64,000 nt of DNA from Sindora glabra (Eukaryota > Streptophyta > Magnoliopsida > Fabales > Fabaceae): assembly GCA_020226215.1 (NCBI GenBank), contig CM035232.1:58475220-58539219 (forward strand), read 5' to 3'. This document shows positions 25,691-37,389 of the stretch, in pieces. The notes beneath the pieces were generated by a model. That model was given only the letters and a program-made list of their open reading frames with translations. It did no database searches and was not told the origin of the DNA. Numbering within the stretch: the stretch's first letter is position 1; each line of letters opens with the position of its first letter. Position numbers and translations under genes: made by a program.

Positions 25691-26897
25691 AAGTACAAAG
25701 GCTTAATGGAAGATCATTTGTATTTTGATTGAGCCTAGTAATAATCTAGAACTTTCAGAGAACTCCAAATCTACCTTTCAATTTGCTTTACCAGAAAGAA
25801 CACATGTACAATTATGGAGAAGCTCTTGGCGATGGAAAGTTCTCAGTTAATAGTTGTTTACATCCTTGGAATAGCTTCATTCTTTATTTCGATATTTTGG
25901 ATATATGATACCATAAACAATCATTTCCAATTTTTCAGGTTTAAATATTTTTATTATATATTATGTATATAACTTGTAAATTAATTTAAGATTTGTTATA
26001 ACTTTTTTATAAGTGCTAGATAATTTTCAAATTTGAATTTTTTTTTTTAATTTTTAATATTTTTTTGCTCGAGGGAATTTTTGGAATTGATTTTATAATT
26101 TATACAAAGTTTTTAAGTGTTAGACAATTTTAAAATTTTGAACATATTTTTTAAGTTTTTAATAGGCTTTTCCCCAAAAAAAAATTTGTGGGAAATAATT
26201 TCATTTTGAAAATATTTAAAATTTTGAGACAATTAAACCTGTTGGAAATAAATTATTAATTTTTTTAGGGTTTCGATGTGGCAAAAAATTCGTGGAAAGT
26301 TTCGCGGAAAGGCTGTAGGCAAAATCCGCTAGATATCATTTCCACATCCTAAATTTCCACAGATTTTTTTTTTTTGTGGTAAATGCCATGTGAAATTAGA
26401 AATTTGTGTGAAATTCACAAAAAATCTACCCCAAATAAGTAATGTTTCCTTATACATAACCGAACCCCAATCTTTAAATCTACGTAGAAATAAATTCATT
26501 AATAGTTCTAATATAATTAATAAGGTTACTATAATTAACTAAGTATTTTAGATAACAAATCATGTCTTAATAAAAGATTGGTGACTAGTTTTAAATCGAT
26601 TAAAATAAAATTAAAATTCTTGCCAAGTAAGTAGGTAAAGACATAAAATTAATCCTCTTCAGTGCTCCCAATCTCGCGACGACATGAAAATTGAATTTAA
26701 CAATTTTTTTTACAAGGATGTCATTGATGCTAATTTTATGTACAAGCAAGACAATTGCGCCACGAACATTATCATCTAGAGGAAAAAACGAGTCCGAGTT
26801 CCATTTTAGTTACCCAAAGAATAGGAGTCCATATTACACTGATGTAATTTCCACAAAATCCTCACCAGAGCAATTTTTGTTTGACCAGAGCATTGCA

Positions 26898-26928
<31 letters not shown>

Positions 26929-28970
26929 ACCGTTTTCACACATAATTATGATGTACTAAATATGTTATCCAACTCGTGATATGTCTAATATTAATGTACT
27001 AAAATTAAAAATGTCATCTCTTTAAATAAAAAAAAATATCATCTCTTAAATGAAAGAAAAATACACAGAAACAATACGAAAGCACTAAATTTCAAAGCAA
27101 AATAATATTATTAAAATGAAATAATTTTACATTAAAAAATTAATTGATTTAATTACGTAAACTGTGATTATTTGGGCAGATTAACTAGTTTATAACTTAT
27201 TCAATGACTCTTTTGTCCAATTTTTAAGGATTAACCGGATGGAATACGTAACTAATTCATTATTTTTCAGTCAAATTAATTGCTCCAATCCAATTTTTTT
27301 TAGTAAATAGTTCAACCTAATTTTTAAAACAATGCTATTTACATATATGGTTTTAAATTATATTTGTGGTTATGCTTTGATTAATAAAATTATGAATAAA
27401 ATATATAAAAATATAAGTGCTACAGTGAAAAAAGTACATTGTGAAATAATTAAGGGTAATAGTGCTAGTGTAATTGTGGATGCATATAGCAATCGACGAC
27501 CTTGTTCGCACGTAATATGTTGTACTTAATCTGTTATATATCCAAGAATTGACATGTCTATTATAAATACATTAAATCGTCATCTCTTAATTAATAAGTG
27601 ACAGGTCCATATACTGCATTAATACGATTTCCTAAGGCAACTGTTTACAAGTCCGTTTGGTGGTAGCAGCACTCTAATAGTCTTAAAAGACGGTTTTAAT
27701 TACGAACAGTAGCAGCAACGTTGACTTGTCTTAAGGGTCCGGTACCCACAAAAAGCAGACTGAGTCCTTGTTGCACATTTTGGCAGCTTTAATGTATACA
27801 AAGCAAGAAACAAAACAAATTAGAGTTTTACTTCCATGTTACCTTACCTCACGTTACGTCATTTTATAGAAATAAAAATATTATAATTTTTCTTGAAACT
27901 TTGTAATTTTTATATAAAAATATAATTTAAAAAAAACCCGCAAGCTTTAATGCTCGATGTTACAACTTTTTTTTTATATAAAATCATTTATTTTCTTTGA
28001 GGACAAAAATGATAAGAAGGAAAGAATCTCCCAATCGCTTAGAGGAGATTATTATGTTTAATTGGATTAGAGATAATATTTTAAATAAATTCCTAAATGT
28101 TAAGGAATCTCCCAATCCATGAGAATTTATAACATTCTTATTTGAATTCTCACAATTAGTTCAGCCTTCTCATTCTGGTCAATCGTATAAATTTTTCACA
28201 AGAAATTATTATATTATTGGCTCATACTTGCAATAGAAAAATATATTGTGAACTCTAGAAAAAAAAGTTGCATATTTTTATGAAAAAAATTTAAAATTTT
28301 GCAAAAATTACAAGATTTTATATATCAAAAGCTTGCAAGAATTCGTATTAACTTTTTTTTCAAGGAAGTAACAAAGCAAATATTCTAACAAATAATTAAT
28401 GATATTAAGTTATGCTTTCATATAAATTGCAAAAAATATATATTAAAATGTATTCTTACCAATTTTAGAAATTTTTTTTATATTTTTCATTTTTCTTGAA
28501 AGCTATTACTTTTTGTAAGATTGAGAAAATTTTGAAGGTTTTTTATGTTATAAACTTTGACTGATGAAGTTGCCAGTTACATGCAAAATTCATACATTAC
28601 AATTTTTTCTAAGAGATTCACAAATTTTGTCTAAAAATTGTAGCTTTTGTGAGTTTTATATTAAATTTTCCTTAAAAAAAATCAATTTTCTTAGTATGTA
28701 GCCAAATATGATCCCAAATTAAAAATTTCAAGCTTTCTAAAAAGAAATTGTAATTTTTTATGAAATATTTTCATATTAAAATTTAGTTCTTATCATGTCA
28801 CATACACCAAAATTAATTATTTCATATTAAATTCTGCCTTGTCAAGTTAATTAAAATGTCTAATATGACTTACTTTGATTGAATTTAATAACAACAGGGA
28901 TCAAAACAGAATTTCAATATAAAGAAAAGCTAAAATCCGATGAAAGAGTATATTAAAAAGGCGCGGGTGC
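25691..28970. other. Intergenic stretch, no gene supported
   Basis: Contains a (TAT)n microsatellite at 26898-26930. A stretch at about 26160-26440 has many gtggaaa/tttccac words in both orientations, possibly a worn transposon. The frame 26691-26945 is only the microsatellite read as tyrosines plus flank. This is the 3' flank of the WOX3-like gene and may hold regulatory DNA, but nothing can be named. Confidence 0.5.
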
Positions 28971-28972
28971 GC

Positions 28973-28993
28973 ATATATATATATATATATATA
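28973..28993. repeat. (AT)n microsatellite
   Basis: Alternating AT tract of about 20 bases, roughly 0.5 kb downstream of the WOX3-like stop codon. Confidence 0.9.
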
Positions 28994-29296
28994 GCCTTTC
29001 AAATTTTCCAAAAACATATATCCATTTTACTTTTCCCAACATTTGGAAAAGCAAAACCCTAAAAACAAAGCAGAAAAGAACAACAACATCACGTTCAAAA
29101 CCCATTCATTGATGGTCTGGTTCTTGAAACACACACAAAACAGTACTTGGAACTGAAAGACAAAAGACCAATCAGTAATTGCTCATTAGACAATTCATAT
29201 CTTTCTCAAACATGAACCCTAGCTACACAACCAGACAGACACATACATAGAAACAAAAACCAAGGAAAACAAAGTCGAAGAAATATTACATCACTG

Positions 29297-29466
29297 GTGA
29301 AGACTTCTACAGTATTAAGAAAATACAATTGTGATTATCGCAAAATTTTGACCTCCTATCTTAACAAATTTTAAAAAAAGAAAAATAATCAACTTCGTTA
29401 AATTAGAGGTTCAAAATTTTGTGCTACTGGTAATGTCATTCTCTTGATATTACTGAAGTCTTCACC
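29297..29466 (-). repeat. Long imperfect hairpin in the WOX3 3' flank
   Basis: The two arms begin ggtgaagacttc (29297) and end gaagtcttcacc (29466), and both contain a caaaattttg core (29340s and 29410s) next to acctc/gaggt. Over about 70 bases per arm, roughly three quarters of positions pair, with an A-rich loop near 29372-29395. It starts 64 bases past the WOX3-like stop codon, so it probably lies in the 3' untranslated region. It could be a small foldback MITE or a microRNA-like precursor. No target duplication was identified. Confidence 0.6.
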
Positions 29467-29529
29467 TATATTTATATATTTTATATTTATATTATATTTT
29501 TTTATGAAGAAGAGAAAAACTGTGATTGG

Positions 29530-31929
29530 CTATCTCCTTCCCATGCAATTGCTGGCAGCATCAGCAGAGAGAGAAAGAGAGAGAGAGCCATGAGATTGTG
29601 TTTCAGAGATCAGTGGCGCCTTATTATAAGATGTTGATGTGGCAGTGCTGCTGCTGCTGCATTCCTCTTTGAGTCTGCTTGTGATTGGGAATAGTTCAAG
29701 AGTCTTTGTTGCTACAGCATTGTAATTTGGACAACATGGAGTGGGACCCACTTCCACCATCATTTTCCAATCTTCATTGTATAATGCCCTCATTGCAGTT
29801 CTTTTCTCCATCAGTTCCTGTTCATTATCCAGCATACTCCATGTATAATTCATTGCTTGTTTCGGTGCTTCTACAGAGCTTCCTCCCTGTTCAGAAAAGG
29901 AAAAGGGAAAAAAATGACTAAACCTTAGATAATTTGTTGAAGAACTTAAAAAATGAAAATTTTCAAAGACACATAATTATTTGCTTTTACTTAGTTAGCT
30001 TTTTGTTCGTGATATTTTCTTTTCCTCCTCGTCAGGAGGAGAACGAGCTTATTATTGTTGATTTATATTTCATGTTTTAACGTTATAGTCAGTGATATAC
30101 AAAATGCTACGACATGTTCCATATTTTGGAGTTTAATGAGATAACATAAATGCAATAAAAATATAGGACACATGGCAGTGTTCTGGGTGCCATGATGTAA
30201 ATATAACTAGGTATGATATATAAACCTAATGATTAATTTCATCAATAGGGTTTTCCACTTACTTAAACAAAAATATTAATTATATTGTAAAATTATCAAG
30301 AAGATTTCTCCTCGCGAAATTATAATATTTGAAGAAAATTATAGACTACGTGTAATTTTTTCATTAGACAATCTACGAAGAAAATATTTCTAGACTGCAT
30401 TCAATTTCTAACTCTCTAAACCAAAGGCAACTAATTAATGGCAAAAAAGGAAGAAGTCAAAATTGAACTTAAAAAGAAAAATAGCTTCATATGCAGATCT
30501 CACAAAAAGATAGTGAGAGTTTTGAAGTAAAGTGCAATATCTTACACGCTCAAAACAACTGAATCTTCAGTTTAACTTGGTGAGAATTTTGAGTATAAGT
30601 TTTGGATCATGGATTTCCAAAGCAACAATAACAAGATTCTTATCAAGGTTTTGTAAAACCTAGGAGGAAAGAACCAAGCAAAGTTACAAAAAACCACATT
30701 GAAAAGCATGCAAAAAAGTTATGACTTATGACAAACATGCACTTTTTTTTAACTATCTTTTCCACGAACTTCTAATAAAATTGAAAAAAAAATCCCGTGG
30801 GTAGCCAGCATAAATTGACCTCACATCATAAAGTACCAGTCATTACCCCTTGTTTGAGTGTGATAATATATTAAGGGATTAAAAAAAGCGTAGAATATTC
30901 TCCCACAACTCTAGTACAAATCAAATCATCATTGTATAATGATGGAAAAGCCTAATATAATATATAGGAAAAGAAAAAAATATCAACCATGAAGGTAGAG
31001 AAATTCTTGTAATATAAACATAAGTATCCTTACTCTCACACTACAGTTTTAATTGCCAACACATCATCTGATACATAACTTCAATATTATACCTACAACA
31101 TATTTCGAACTATATATATTAGCATTATTTCCAAATAAAATTATAATTTTTCAATATAATCGTAACCGCAATTATAATTTTATTTTAAATCTATATTTTC
31201 ACACTAACAAAATGAAATCACAACTGCATTGCAGATATATCATATAATTAACTTCAATATTGCAATTACAGTACCTGTCGCACTATACTGACATTTTTTA
31301 TAACCAAATTATAATTTTTTTTTAAATAATCACTGTCACAACTGTATTTTAAATATATGCCCTCACCCTAACAAAAATTCATTCATTTCTCAAATTTGTG
31401 CATTTTAGTATCTTGATCACTAGAATTTTCAAAATAATTGCCTCACAAAATTGACAAATAAACTTATTTTAATTGAAAGTGAGTAAACACATGTATGTGG
31501 GAGTATTAGAAAAAATTCTGCGTAAAAGATAATGAAGATAACCTCGGGAAACGAGCCGGCCGAGCTACAGAAAGAAAGTTGCTGATCAGATGAAGCACCG
31601 GGAGACGGAAGTTCCCAGAGAAAATGGTGATTATAATTGGGATTATTGAGCTGATAATGTTGGTGGAATTGCTGCTGCTGTTGAAGTTGTTGCTGCAACT
31701 GAAGCTGTTTGTTCAATTTCCTCCTGAGCTTCTGTCTGTCTCTTGCTTTGTGGTTTTGAAACCAATAGAACACATTCTTGCCTTCGATCTTGCCATAGAA
31801 AGAAAGATGGGATGTGATGTGTTGGATTTGTGAAGCATTTGGGGTTCTAACACCACTTCTGTACATTTCCTCGAGAATCATGAGCTGTTCTGGGGTTGGG
31901 CACCATCTTGATGAACCTGCAGGACACAT
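29530..31929 (-). CDS. WOX3: WUSCHEL-related homeobox 3-like transcription factor (two exons)
   Basis: Nuclear transcription factor of the WUS clade; in Arabidopsis WOX3 (PRESSED FLOWER) promotes growth of lateral organ margins. Exon 1 is 31929-31543 (129 codons), the intron 31542-29887 (GT...AG, phase 0, 1656 bases), exon 2 29886-29530 (118 codons and TAG). The product is 247 residues, close to the 244 of the Arabidopsis protein. Residues 6-70 form the WUS-type homeodomain, including S-R-W-C-P-T-P-E-Q-L, I-E-G-K-N and helix 3 N-V-F-Y-W-F-Q-N-H-K-A-R. A Gln-rich stretch follows (about 75-95). Exon 2 opens with a V-E-A-P-K-Q-A-M-N block like the family's and holds the WUS box T-L-E-L-F-P-I at 191-197. 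S-L-S-L-S-L-S at 230-236 is an LxLxL (EAR-like) motif. The ATG at 31929 is chosen because homology starts there; an upstream in-frame ATG (32019) would only add microsatellite-coded Arg-Glu repeats. Splice sites are predicted from sequence. Confidence 0.92.
29887..31542 (-). other. WOX3-like intron 1
   Basis: The donor is GAG^GTTATC at 31543/31542. The acceptor is TTTTCTGAACAG^GGAGG at 29887/29886, after a pyrimidine-rich tract. Both joins are phase 0. The intron contains two loosely similar segments (about 31050-31210 and 31245-31390) sharing acttcaatatt, then ttttaaat, then accctaacaaaa-like phrases, an old tandem duplication. No gene is embedded in it. Confidence 0.85.
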
Positions 31930-31946
31930 CTTTCTCTCTCTATCTC

Positions 31947-31995
<49 letters not shown>

Positions 31996-31996
31996 A
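31930..31996 (-). repeat. CT/GA microsatellite in the WOX3-like 5' leader
   Basis: Immediately upstream of the start codon lies a tract that reads (GA)n on the coding strand, with an uninterrupted core of about 19 TC units on the plus strand at 31951-31988. It lies between the TATA-like box and the ATG, so it is probably transcribed. GA/CT-rich leaders are common in plant developmental genes and can bind GAGA-binding BPC proteins; binding here is an inference. Confidence 0.85.
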
Positions 31997-32070
31997 AGTG
32001 TTTGTTTTGATTGCCACAATTATTTAGTTCGTTCTTTTGGTGAATGAATTGAGTGTTCACAAAAGTGAGG

Positions 32071-32078
32071 TATAAATA
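32071..32078 (-). promoter_or_regulatory. TATA-like box of the WOX3-like gene
   Basis: The sequence reads tatttata on the coding strand, 142 bases upstream of the start codon. This would place transcription start near 32040, leaving a leader of about 110 bases. It is the only TATA-like element at a suitable distance in a locally less AT-rich context (ccccc follows on one side). Confidence 0.55.
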
Positions 32079-32279
32079 GGGGGACAAAGAGAAATGTACA
32101 GTGGAATTAAGGATGAAACAGAAGATTAAAGGAAAGAACAAAGGTAATAAGGTGGAGTTAATGTAATAGGAGAGGAAGTACAAGTAATGTCATGCTGATG
32201 CTTCAGCATTCAAGTGAAGGATTCAATTCATGCAAGAGAGAGAGGGAGAGAGTAAAGTGAGAGAATTCTATTTTACTTT

Positions 32280-33260
32280 TACAATCATATATTTCTTATT
32301 TCAACTAGAGAAAGATACTTGGGTTAAAAATTATTGATCATTTAGTACTAGATAATTCTTAGAAGACGAGGTCTTTCTTTATAACCCAAGTTCAATAGTT
32401 TGATTATGCGCATTTAAGTTCAATAATTTTATTACTCGTAGCTACCTTGTAATAAAAAGATACATATAACATAGTCGAAAATCTAGAGAAGTAGATCCAT
32501 GAAACAAAGATGGAGAGGGAATATAAGATGTCAGACTGTGTGATTGGTCAATAATACTACTTACATTATTTTATTCCAATTTTTAGCTTAAAAAATGATA
32601 TAAGCATTGTAAATAACATTTGAAATTGAATTTTAAATTTTTTATATTTATTAAATTAATTTTATAAATTTATCTTATTATTCTATATTTAATATTTTTT
32701 TTTCTTAATTTACATTCAAAATTTAATTTTGGTGTATATACCGTTACTATTTTAGCTCATATGTTCCTAAAAAAAAAACTACTTTGAATGTCAAGCATGT
32801 GTAATTTCATTCTCACGTTCATACGCTCTTATAGAAATAATCCTGTTCAATAAGTGTGAACGGGTCATTAAATTAATTATGAGAAGAAATTTCTAGTAAA
32901 ACAAAATTGCAGCTATCGTCAAGGTTTCTACAATGATTTTGACCATTCCACTGCCACAGAAACGACCATGCATGAATCAGAAGAAATTAATTCTATTTTA
33001 TTACAAATCAAATATTTCTAATTCAGCAGGAGAAAGATAATGACAGTGTACGTAATAGGGAATCTACACAAATGAATCCAGAGAATAGAGAGGGAAATTG
33101 ACAAAATTGAGGGTGAAAAAGTGCTTGACTGTTTAGAAAGTCATTCAAAAATTATGAGACGAAAATTTTGGAAGAATAAAATTGTGGCCATGTCCGCATC
33201 AAAATTTCTGCCACAACTTTGATAAGTGAACAGCCATATACCAACATCATGAATGAGAAA
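32280..33260. repeat. Degenerate duplications in the WOX3-like upstream region
   Basis: Two segments share phrases in order: atatttcttatttcaactagagaaagata (32288, broken match) with aaatatttctaattcagcaggagaaagata (33009), and gagagggaa with flanks (32513 and 33088). A second pair shares acaaaattgcagc...tttctacaatgattttga (32901) with ataaaattgtggc...tttctgccacaactttga (33178). Similarity is moderate and broken by gaps. This is ancient local duplication in promoter-proximal DNA, without coding content. Confidence 0.4.
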
Positions 33261-33949
33261 GAAATTCTTTCTTATTTTTTAAAATATTAGAATCCCCTTT
33301 AAAAGAAAAGTTTATGATTAAAAAAGTGAATATCAGTGCTACACAAATTTTGTCATGATGCGCAAACTAGAAATCCTTGTCTTGTTTTCTACGTGTAGTT
33401 GTAACAAGGTGATGTGGATAGATTGGAGGCGTGAAAATCTTCACCTTTATCCTATTTTGCCTATGTCTTCCTTTGTTCATAAAATATATAGGAGGGTTTT
33501 GTTTTGGTAATTCTCCCCCCCCCAAAAAAAAAGTCAGTCTTTGTAAATTATTTTATTAAAACTTGTAATTTTTATTAAAGAGAACTTATAATGTTTTCAT
33601 AAGGGTCAATTTATTTTGATAGAAAACCATTCTCAATAAGAATAACATTATTTATTTGTATTCATAGTTATAAAATAGTAATGTAATAAATAATATCATA
33701 TTTGTTTCTTGTCAATATAGCAAGCATGGTGGAAAGTGATACTTTCTATTTTAAAAAGAAAGTTATTTTTCCACTATTATGCATTATTTGTTTAATGATA
33801 AAGCATATAGATGGTATAAAACTTCTTTACCCTCATTTGAAATAATTAATAAGACTGAGAGTTTATTTCATTTGAAACTAGTTCATATGTAAAATTTACT
33901 GTTATAAAAAGTAGAAATAATACTTCTCAATACACATCGATTAGAAGGA

Positions 33950-34520
33950 ACACCAATGTACATATTGAAGTGGTGACATTTTTAAAAATATAAAAAAATT
34001 AGACATTAATTCTTTAAAAAAATGAAGTATTTTTTCCAATGATATGTTAGATGTTAATTATTAAAATAAATGATTACTAAAGTCATGAAGATGGCAATTT
34101 CCAAAATATGAGAAAATTTTTGTTCTTAGAAAAAACCAATATCTCTTCCCATAAAATTTTAGATGTTAGCTCTTTTAACTAATATTTAAAGTCATGAAAT
34201 CAATGACATTCCTATAAATATGAGAAAAAATAAATAAATGTTAACTAGTTCTTTGAAAAAGAGAGAGGAAAAACTAGTGTGCTTCTTTTAAGAGTGTCCT
34301 TAAACATGAGTTCCTAAAATAAATGACATTTAAAGTCATGAATTTGATGTCATTTATGAAAAATATGAAGACAATAATAATTCTTAAAAAAAATAATCTA
34401 TTTTATTTTTTATGTTGATTCATAACTATAAGTAAACTGATGTCCGAAATCTAAATATTAGACATCAGTTCTTATAAGTGAATTTACATTTAAAGTCTTG
34501 TACTATGAATAAAACAAATT
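33950..34520. repeat. Degenerate tandem repeat, about 120-base units
   Basis: At least four loose units contain phrases like ttagatgttaa, aaagtcatga, gtcattt and aaatatgagaaaa (around 33990-34110, 34160-34230, 34300-34380 and 34455-34500). The phrase gtggtgacatttttaaaaatat (33970, broken match) resembles gtggtgacattttttaaatt at 58693, inside the subterminal repeats of the CACTA ends at 58194 and 58594. I infer a worn CACTA subterminal region next to the complete CACTA element. Confidence 0.4.
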
Positions 34521-34639
34521 TTACTTTTTTTAATTATGACTTTCACTCTCTCTCTTATTTATTTTCAAGATCAATCTCTCTTTTTGCCACCTCCCTTTGT
34601 AGAGTCCACTACAAGAAAAGAAACTATCAACAATAACAT

Positions 34640-34915
34640 TTATCATTGCTGAAAATAATTCGATTGTAGTAGAAGGTAAAAGTCATTGCTAAAAATGTTG
34701 TCAGTATAGGTTCGTCACTAAAACAACCTAAAAACTGACTTTTAGCAATGATTTTGTCATCGCTAAAAGCCATTTCAAATTTCAAATTTGAAGGCTTTTA
34801 ATGATGACTCTATCATCGTTAAAAGCCTTAAAAAGAAAAAATATAATTAAAGTTGTCACTGAAAATAATTTTATATTTTTTCTTTAAACTTTTAGCGATG
34901 ACATTCTGTCATTTT
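34640..34915. repeat. CACTA left subterminal repeats
   Basis: Repeated 12-15 base words of the form tcattgctaaaa, tttagcaatga, tcatcgctaaaag and tttagcgatgac in both orientations, spaced 20-60 bases apart. Confidence 0.8.
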
Positions 34916-35279
34916 TTAAAATGAGTAACAATTAGTATATTATATTTAGTAATATAGATAATACTTTGTATTTTGAATTAATTTGATAATTTTTAATTTA
35001 ATTTTATATAATTTAAATTTTATAACTTAAATTCTATAATTTTATATAATAATACTTTTTATTTCAAACATGCTAACAGTATGAATATAACATAATTACA
35101 TAATTAATATAAAAAATTAAATACTTATAAAATAATTGTAAAATTATTTATACACATAAAAATTTTTATGTACATGACTCATATAAATATCTGTACATAA
35201 AAAAAAATTCTAAATACAAAATCTCAGGAAAAGGAAAATATAGATAACTCAATATATCATCATCTATGTTAGGATTATC

Positions 35280-36660
35280 ATTATCATCATCCTTCTAGCG
35301 ATGTGGACGATACATCGAGGGTGGTGTCTGAGATAGACCAACAAGCTAGGAGGGAATGGCTGGTTGGACAACAGATGTGGTCGTAAACTTGCTCAACCTT
35401 GGTGATGTAGCGACAAATGGTGGCATAGGTAGTATGAAACCCTGCTGTCTAAGTATGGATGCTAGCTCCGTCAATTATGTCTCGAATTACTACTACTACT
35501 ACTGCTCATAGATCAACAATTGACTTTGTTGAAACTCTTCTCGACTCTATTGTAACTGCAACTACAACTCACCCACCTGGGACACGTAGTGCGAGCTCCC
35601 TTCGGAGCTAGAGGTGCTTGACGAGCAGTACATCTAGCTAGCTAGCACATGACTGACTGCCTTCCTGTATCATCGATGAATGTTAAGCACCTCATTGACA
35701 ATGGCAGCCTCATCGATTCGCACAAGAGTACCAGGTGAGCCAATGGATGATATACTGAACTACACGTGTTAGGTTACTAGCTCAGTCATCCTTGTCTTTA
35801 ATTTTTAAAATAAGAATTAATTATACAAATTATAAAAAAAATTATATCATTAAACTTAAAAGGTTTAGGGTACTTACATACTATTCTGCGAGGGTCGAAT
35901 GCACCTACTCCCTGATCTTATACATGTGTTAGTCCTTGAAATTTTTTAACACCGACTGTAACTCACCGATCTTCTTATTTCCCGATTCATATTTTACAAG
36001 AAAAAGAAAGGATAGATATAATTATTGAATTAGTAATAGATTATATGTTTAAATAATGAATAATAAATTGAATTACCTTATCATAACAATGTGTAGCAAT
36101 GGATTTCGATCCATGCCGATCATTCACCACATTCTTTGCTCGGTTATTTGCATTTCTCATAAACAACTCCTACAAATTAAGAATTAATCATATAATATAT
36201 TATGTTTACAATTTAAATATATGAAATACTAATATAATTTTATTAAATATCATGCTTACTCTATAATCATTACTATCAAAGAAATCCACATACCTATACC
36301 ACATCTAGGGCGAGATAGATCGTAGCACAAAGTGCCTAGCACAGTCTAAGTCGAAATCCTAATTCCAGTTGCCCTTGTGCTCTAGAAAGTGCTTGTTCAA
36401 CCTATACTTTCAATCTCTGTATAGGTCGGCAACGCTTTGCATCAATTACTGAGTACTCTATCCCGTTTGGCTTTAATGATGCCCTGAAAGTCAAAGTGGG
36501 ATTGTAGTAAAAGATATTTAACAAATTAGTGAGAATTATATCCAAAAATTTCAATATCAAATATAATTAAGTTAAGATAAAAAAGAGATGTATACTTATG
36601 CAAGCTTCTTGCATAACTCTGTCTCATAGTTGCTGGGGCAATGACCGCCATGATTTATAA
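35280..36660 (-). pseudogene. CACTA second gene: Tnp1/Transposase_24-like remnant
   Basis: Minus-strand frames near 36600-36300 and 36180-36090 read Y-Y-N-P-T-L-T-F, then N-R-A-K-N-V-V-N-D-R-H-G-S-K-S, matching the N-R-x-K ... H-x-x-G-S-K-S block of the plant Transposase_24 (En/Spm TNPA-side) family. Around 35600-35500 comes Y-V-S-Q-V-G-E-L, then Q-L-Q-x-x-R-E-E-F-Q-Q-S-Q, the Gln-rich coiled-coil tail of the family. Stops and spacer sequence interrupt it. In the family this protein is the accessory DNA-binding factor of transposition. Exon borders are not resolved. Confidence 0.6.
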
Positions 36661-37389
36661 TAAGGTGATACATAAGCTTGAATAATGCTGCCTATGTTGT
36701 GAGTGAGATGGCTAACATTCTCCCTAACCGAATGCTATGTACCAGTTGTATCAAACTATATAGGCATCAGTCTCCCCCCACTCCTCTCCATCTTTTTGTG
36801 TAGCCTGAGAGACCTATTTGGACCTCTTTTTCTCAGAGTTGCAACTTTGATAGATAATAAGAAGTATCAATACTATAAAATTATATTTAATAGATAATTA
36901 ACATAAGTGTGGATAGTTATAAAAGACACATGATGTCTTACATTGCGAGGGAATGTGAGTGGGTCGACGTGGAGGGTCTCCTCCAATGTCACTTCTATGG
37001 TGTTGTGCCTTGATGTCCACTATGACTGGAATAATATACATTGGTAAGTATTTAAGAGAAAAGCCTATAATTGAATCAGATGAGAAGATACACATTATTA
37101 TATTCATATAATAAAAGTACACAATAACTTTTACACAATTGTGAGTTATCATGCAAAAAAAATTCTGTTTCCTAATTTGATTTAATATTAGTAGACCTAA
37201 CAGACTCATTCCTATGGCTCTCTGTTTCTTTGCCATCATCAAATTGTATAAGCACATCCTTCATATAATCTTCAATTATTTTATCTTCAAAGTTATCGTC
37301 ATCATTGATGAAGATGTCCACTCCTTCTATCACAAACCCAGTATTCATTAAAGGTAAAATGATTGAAGGACCATTTTTTTTATCCTTCA

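Noticed and set aside
26160..26440. Transposon end suggested by repeated gtggaaa/tttccac words
   Set aside because: No definable termini or target duplication could be set.
26691..26945. 84-codon frame ending in a tyrosine run
   Set aside because: The run is a (TAT)n microsatellite and the rest matches nothing.
27646..27730. Possible small hAT-like element bounded by acaagtc/gacttgt
   Set aside because: Only seven paired bases and no flanking duplication; this can occur by chance.
29530..31929. WOX1, WOX2, WOX4 or WOX5 identity for the homeodomain gene
   Set aside because: S-R-W-C-P-T-P-E-Q-L-M-I-L-E-E-M-Y-R-S-G and the E-A-P-x-x-x-M-N block after the intron fit WOX3 best; the others differ at these positions.
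31930..32019. N-terminal extension of WOX3 from the in-frame ATG at 32019
   Set aside because: It would add eight residues and an Arg-Glu repeat coded by the microsatellite; family members start at the M-x-P-x-x-S-x-R-W position, so ATG 31929 is preferred.
31878..32183. Minus-strand 101-codon frame and plus-strand frames across the WOX3 start
   Set aside because: They arise from the CT/GA microsatellite and from other frames of WOX3 exon 1; no family similarity.
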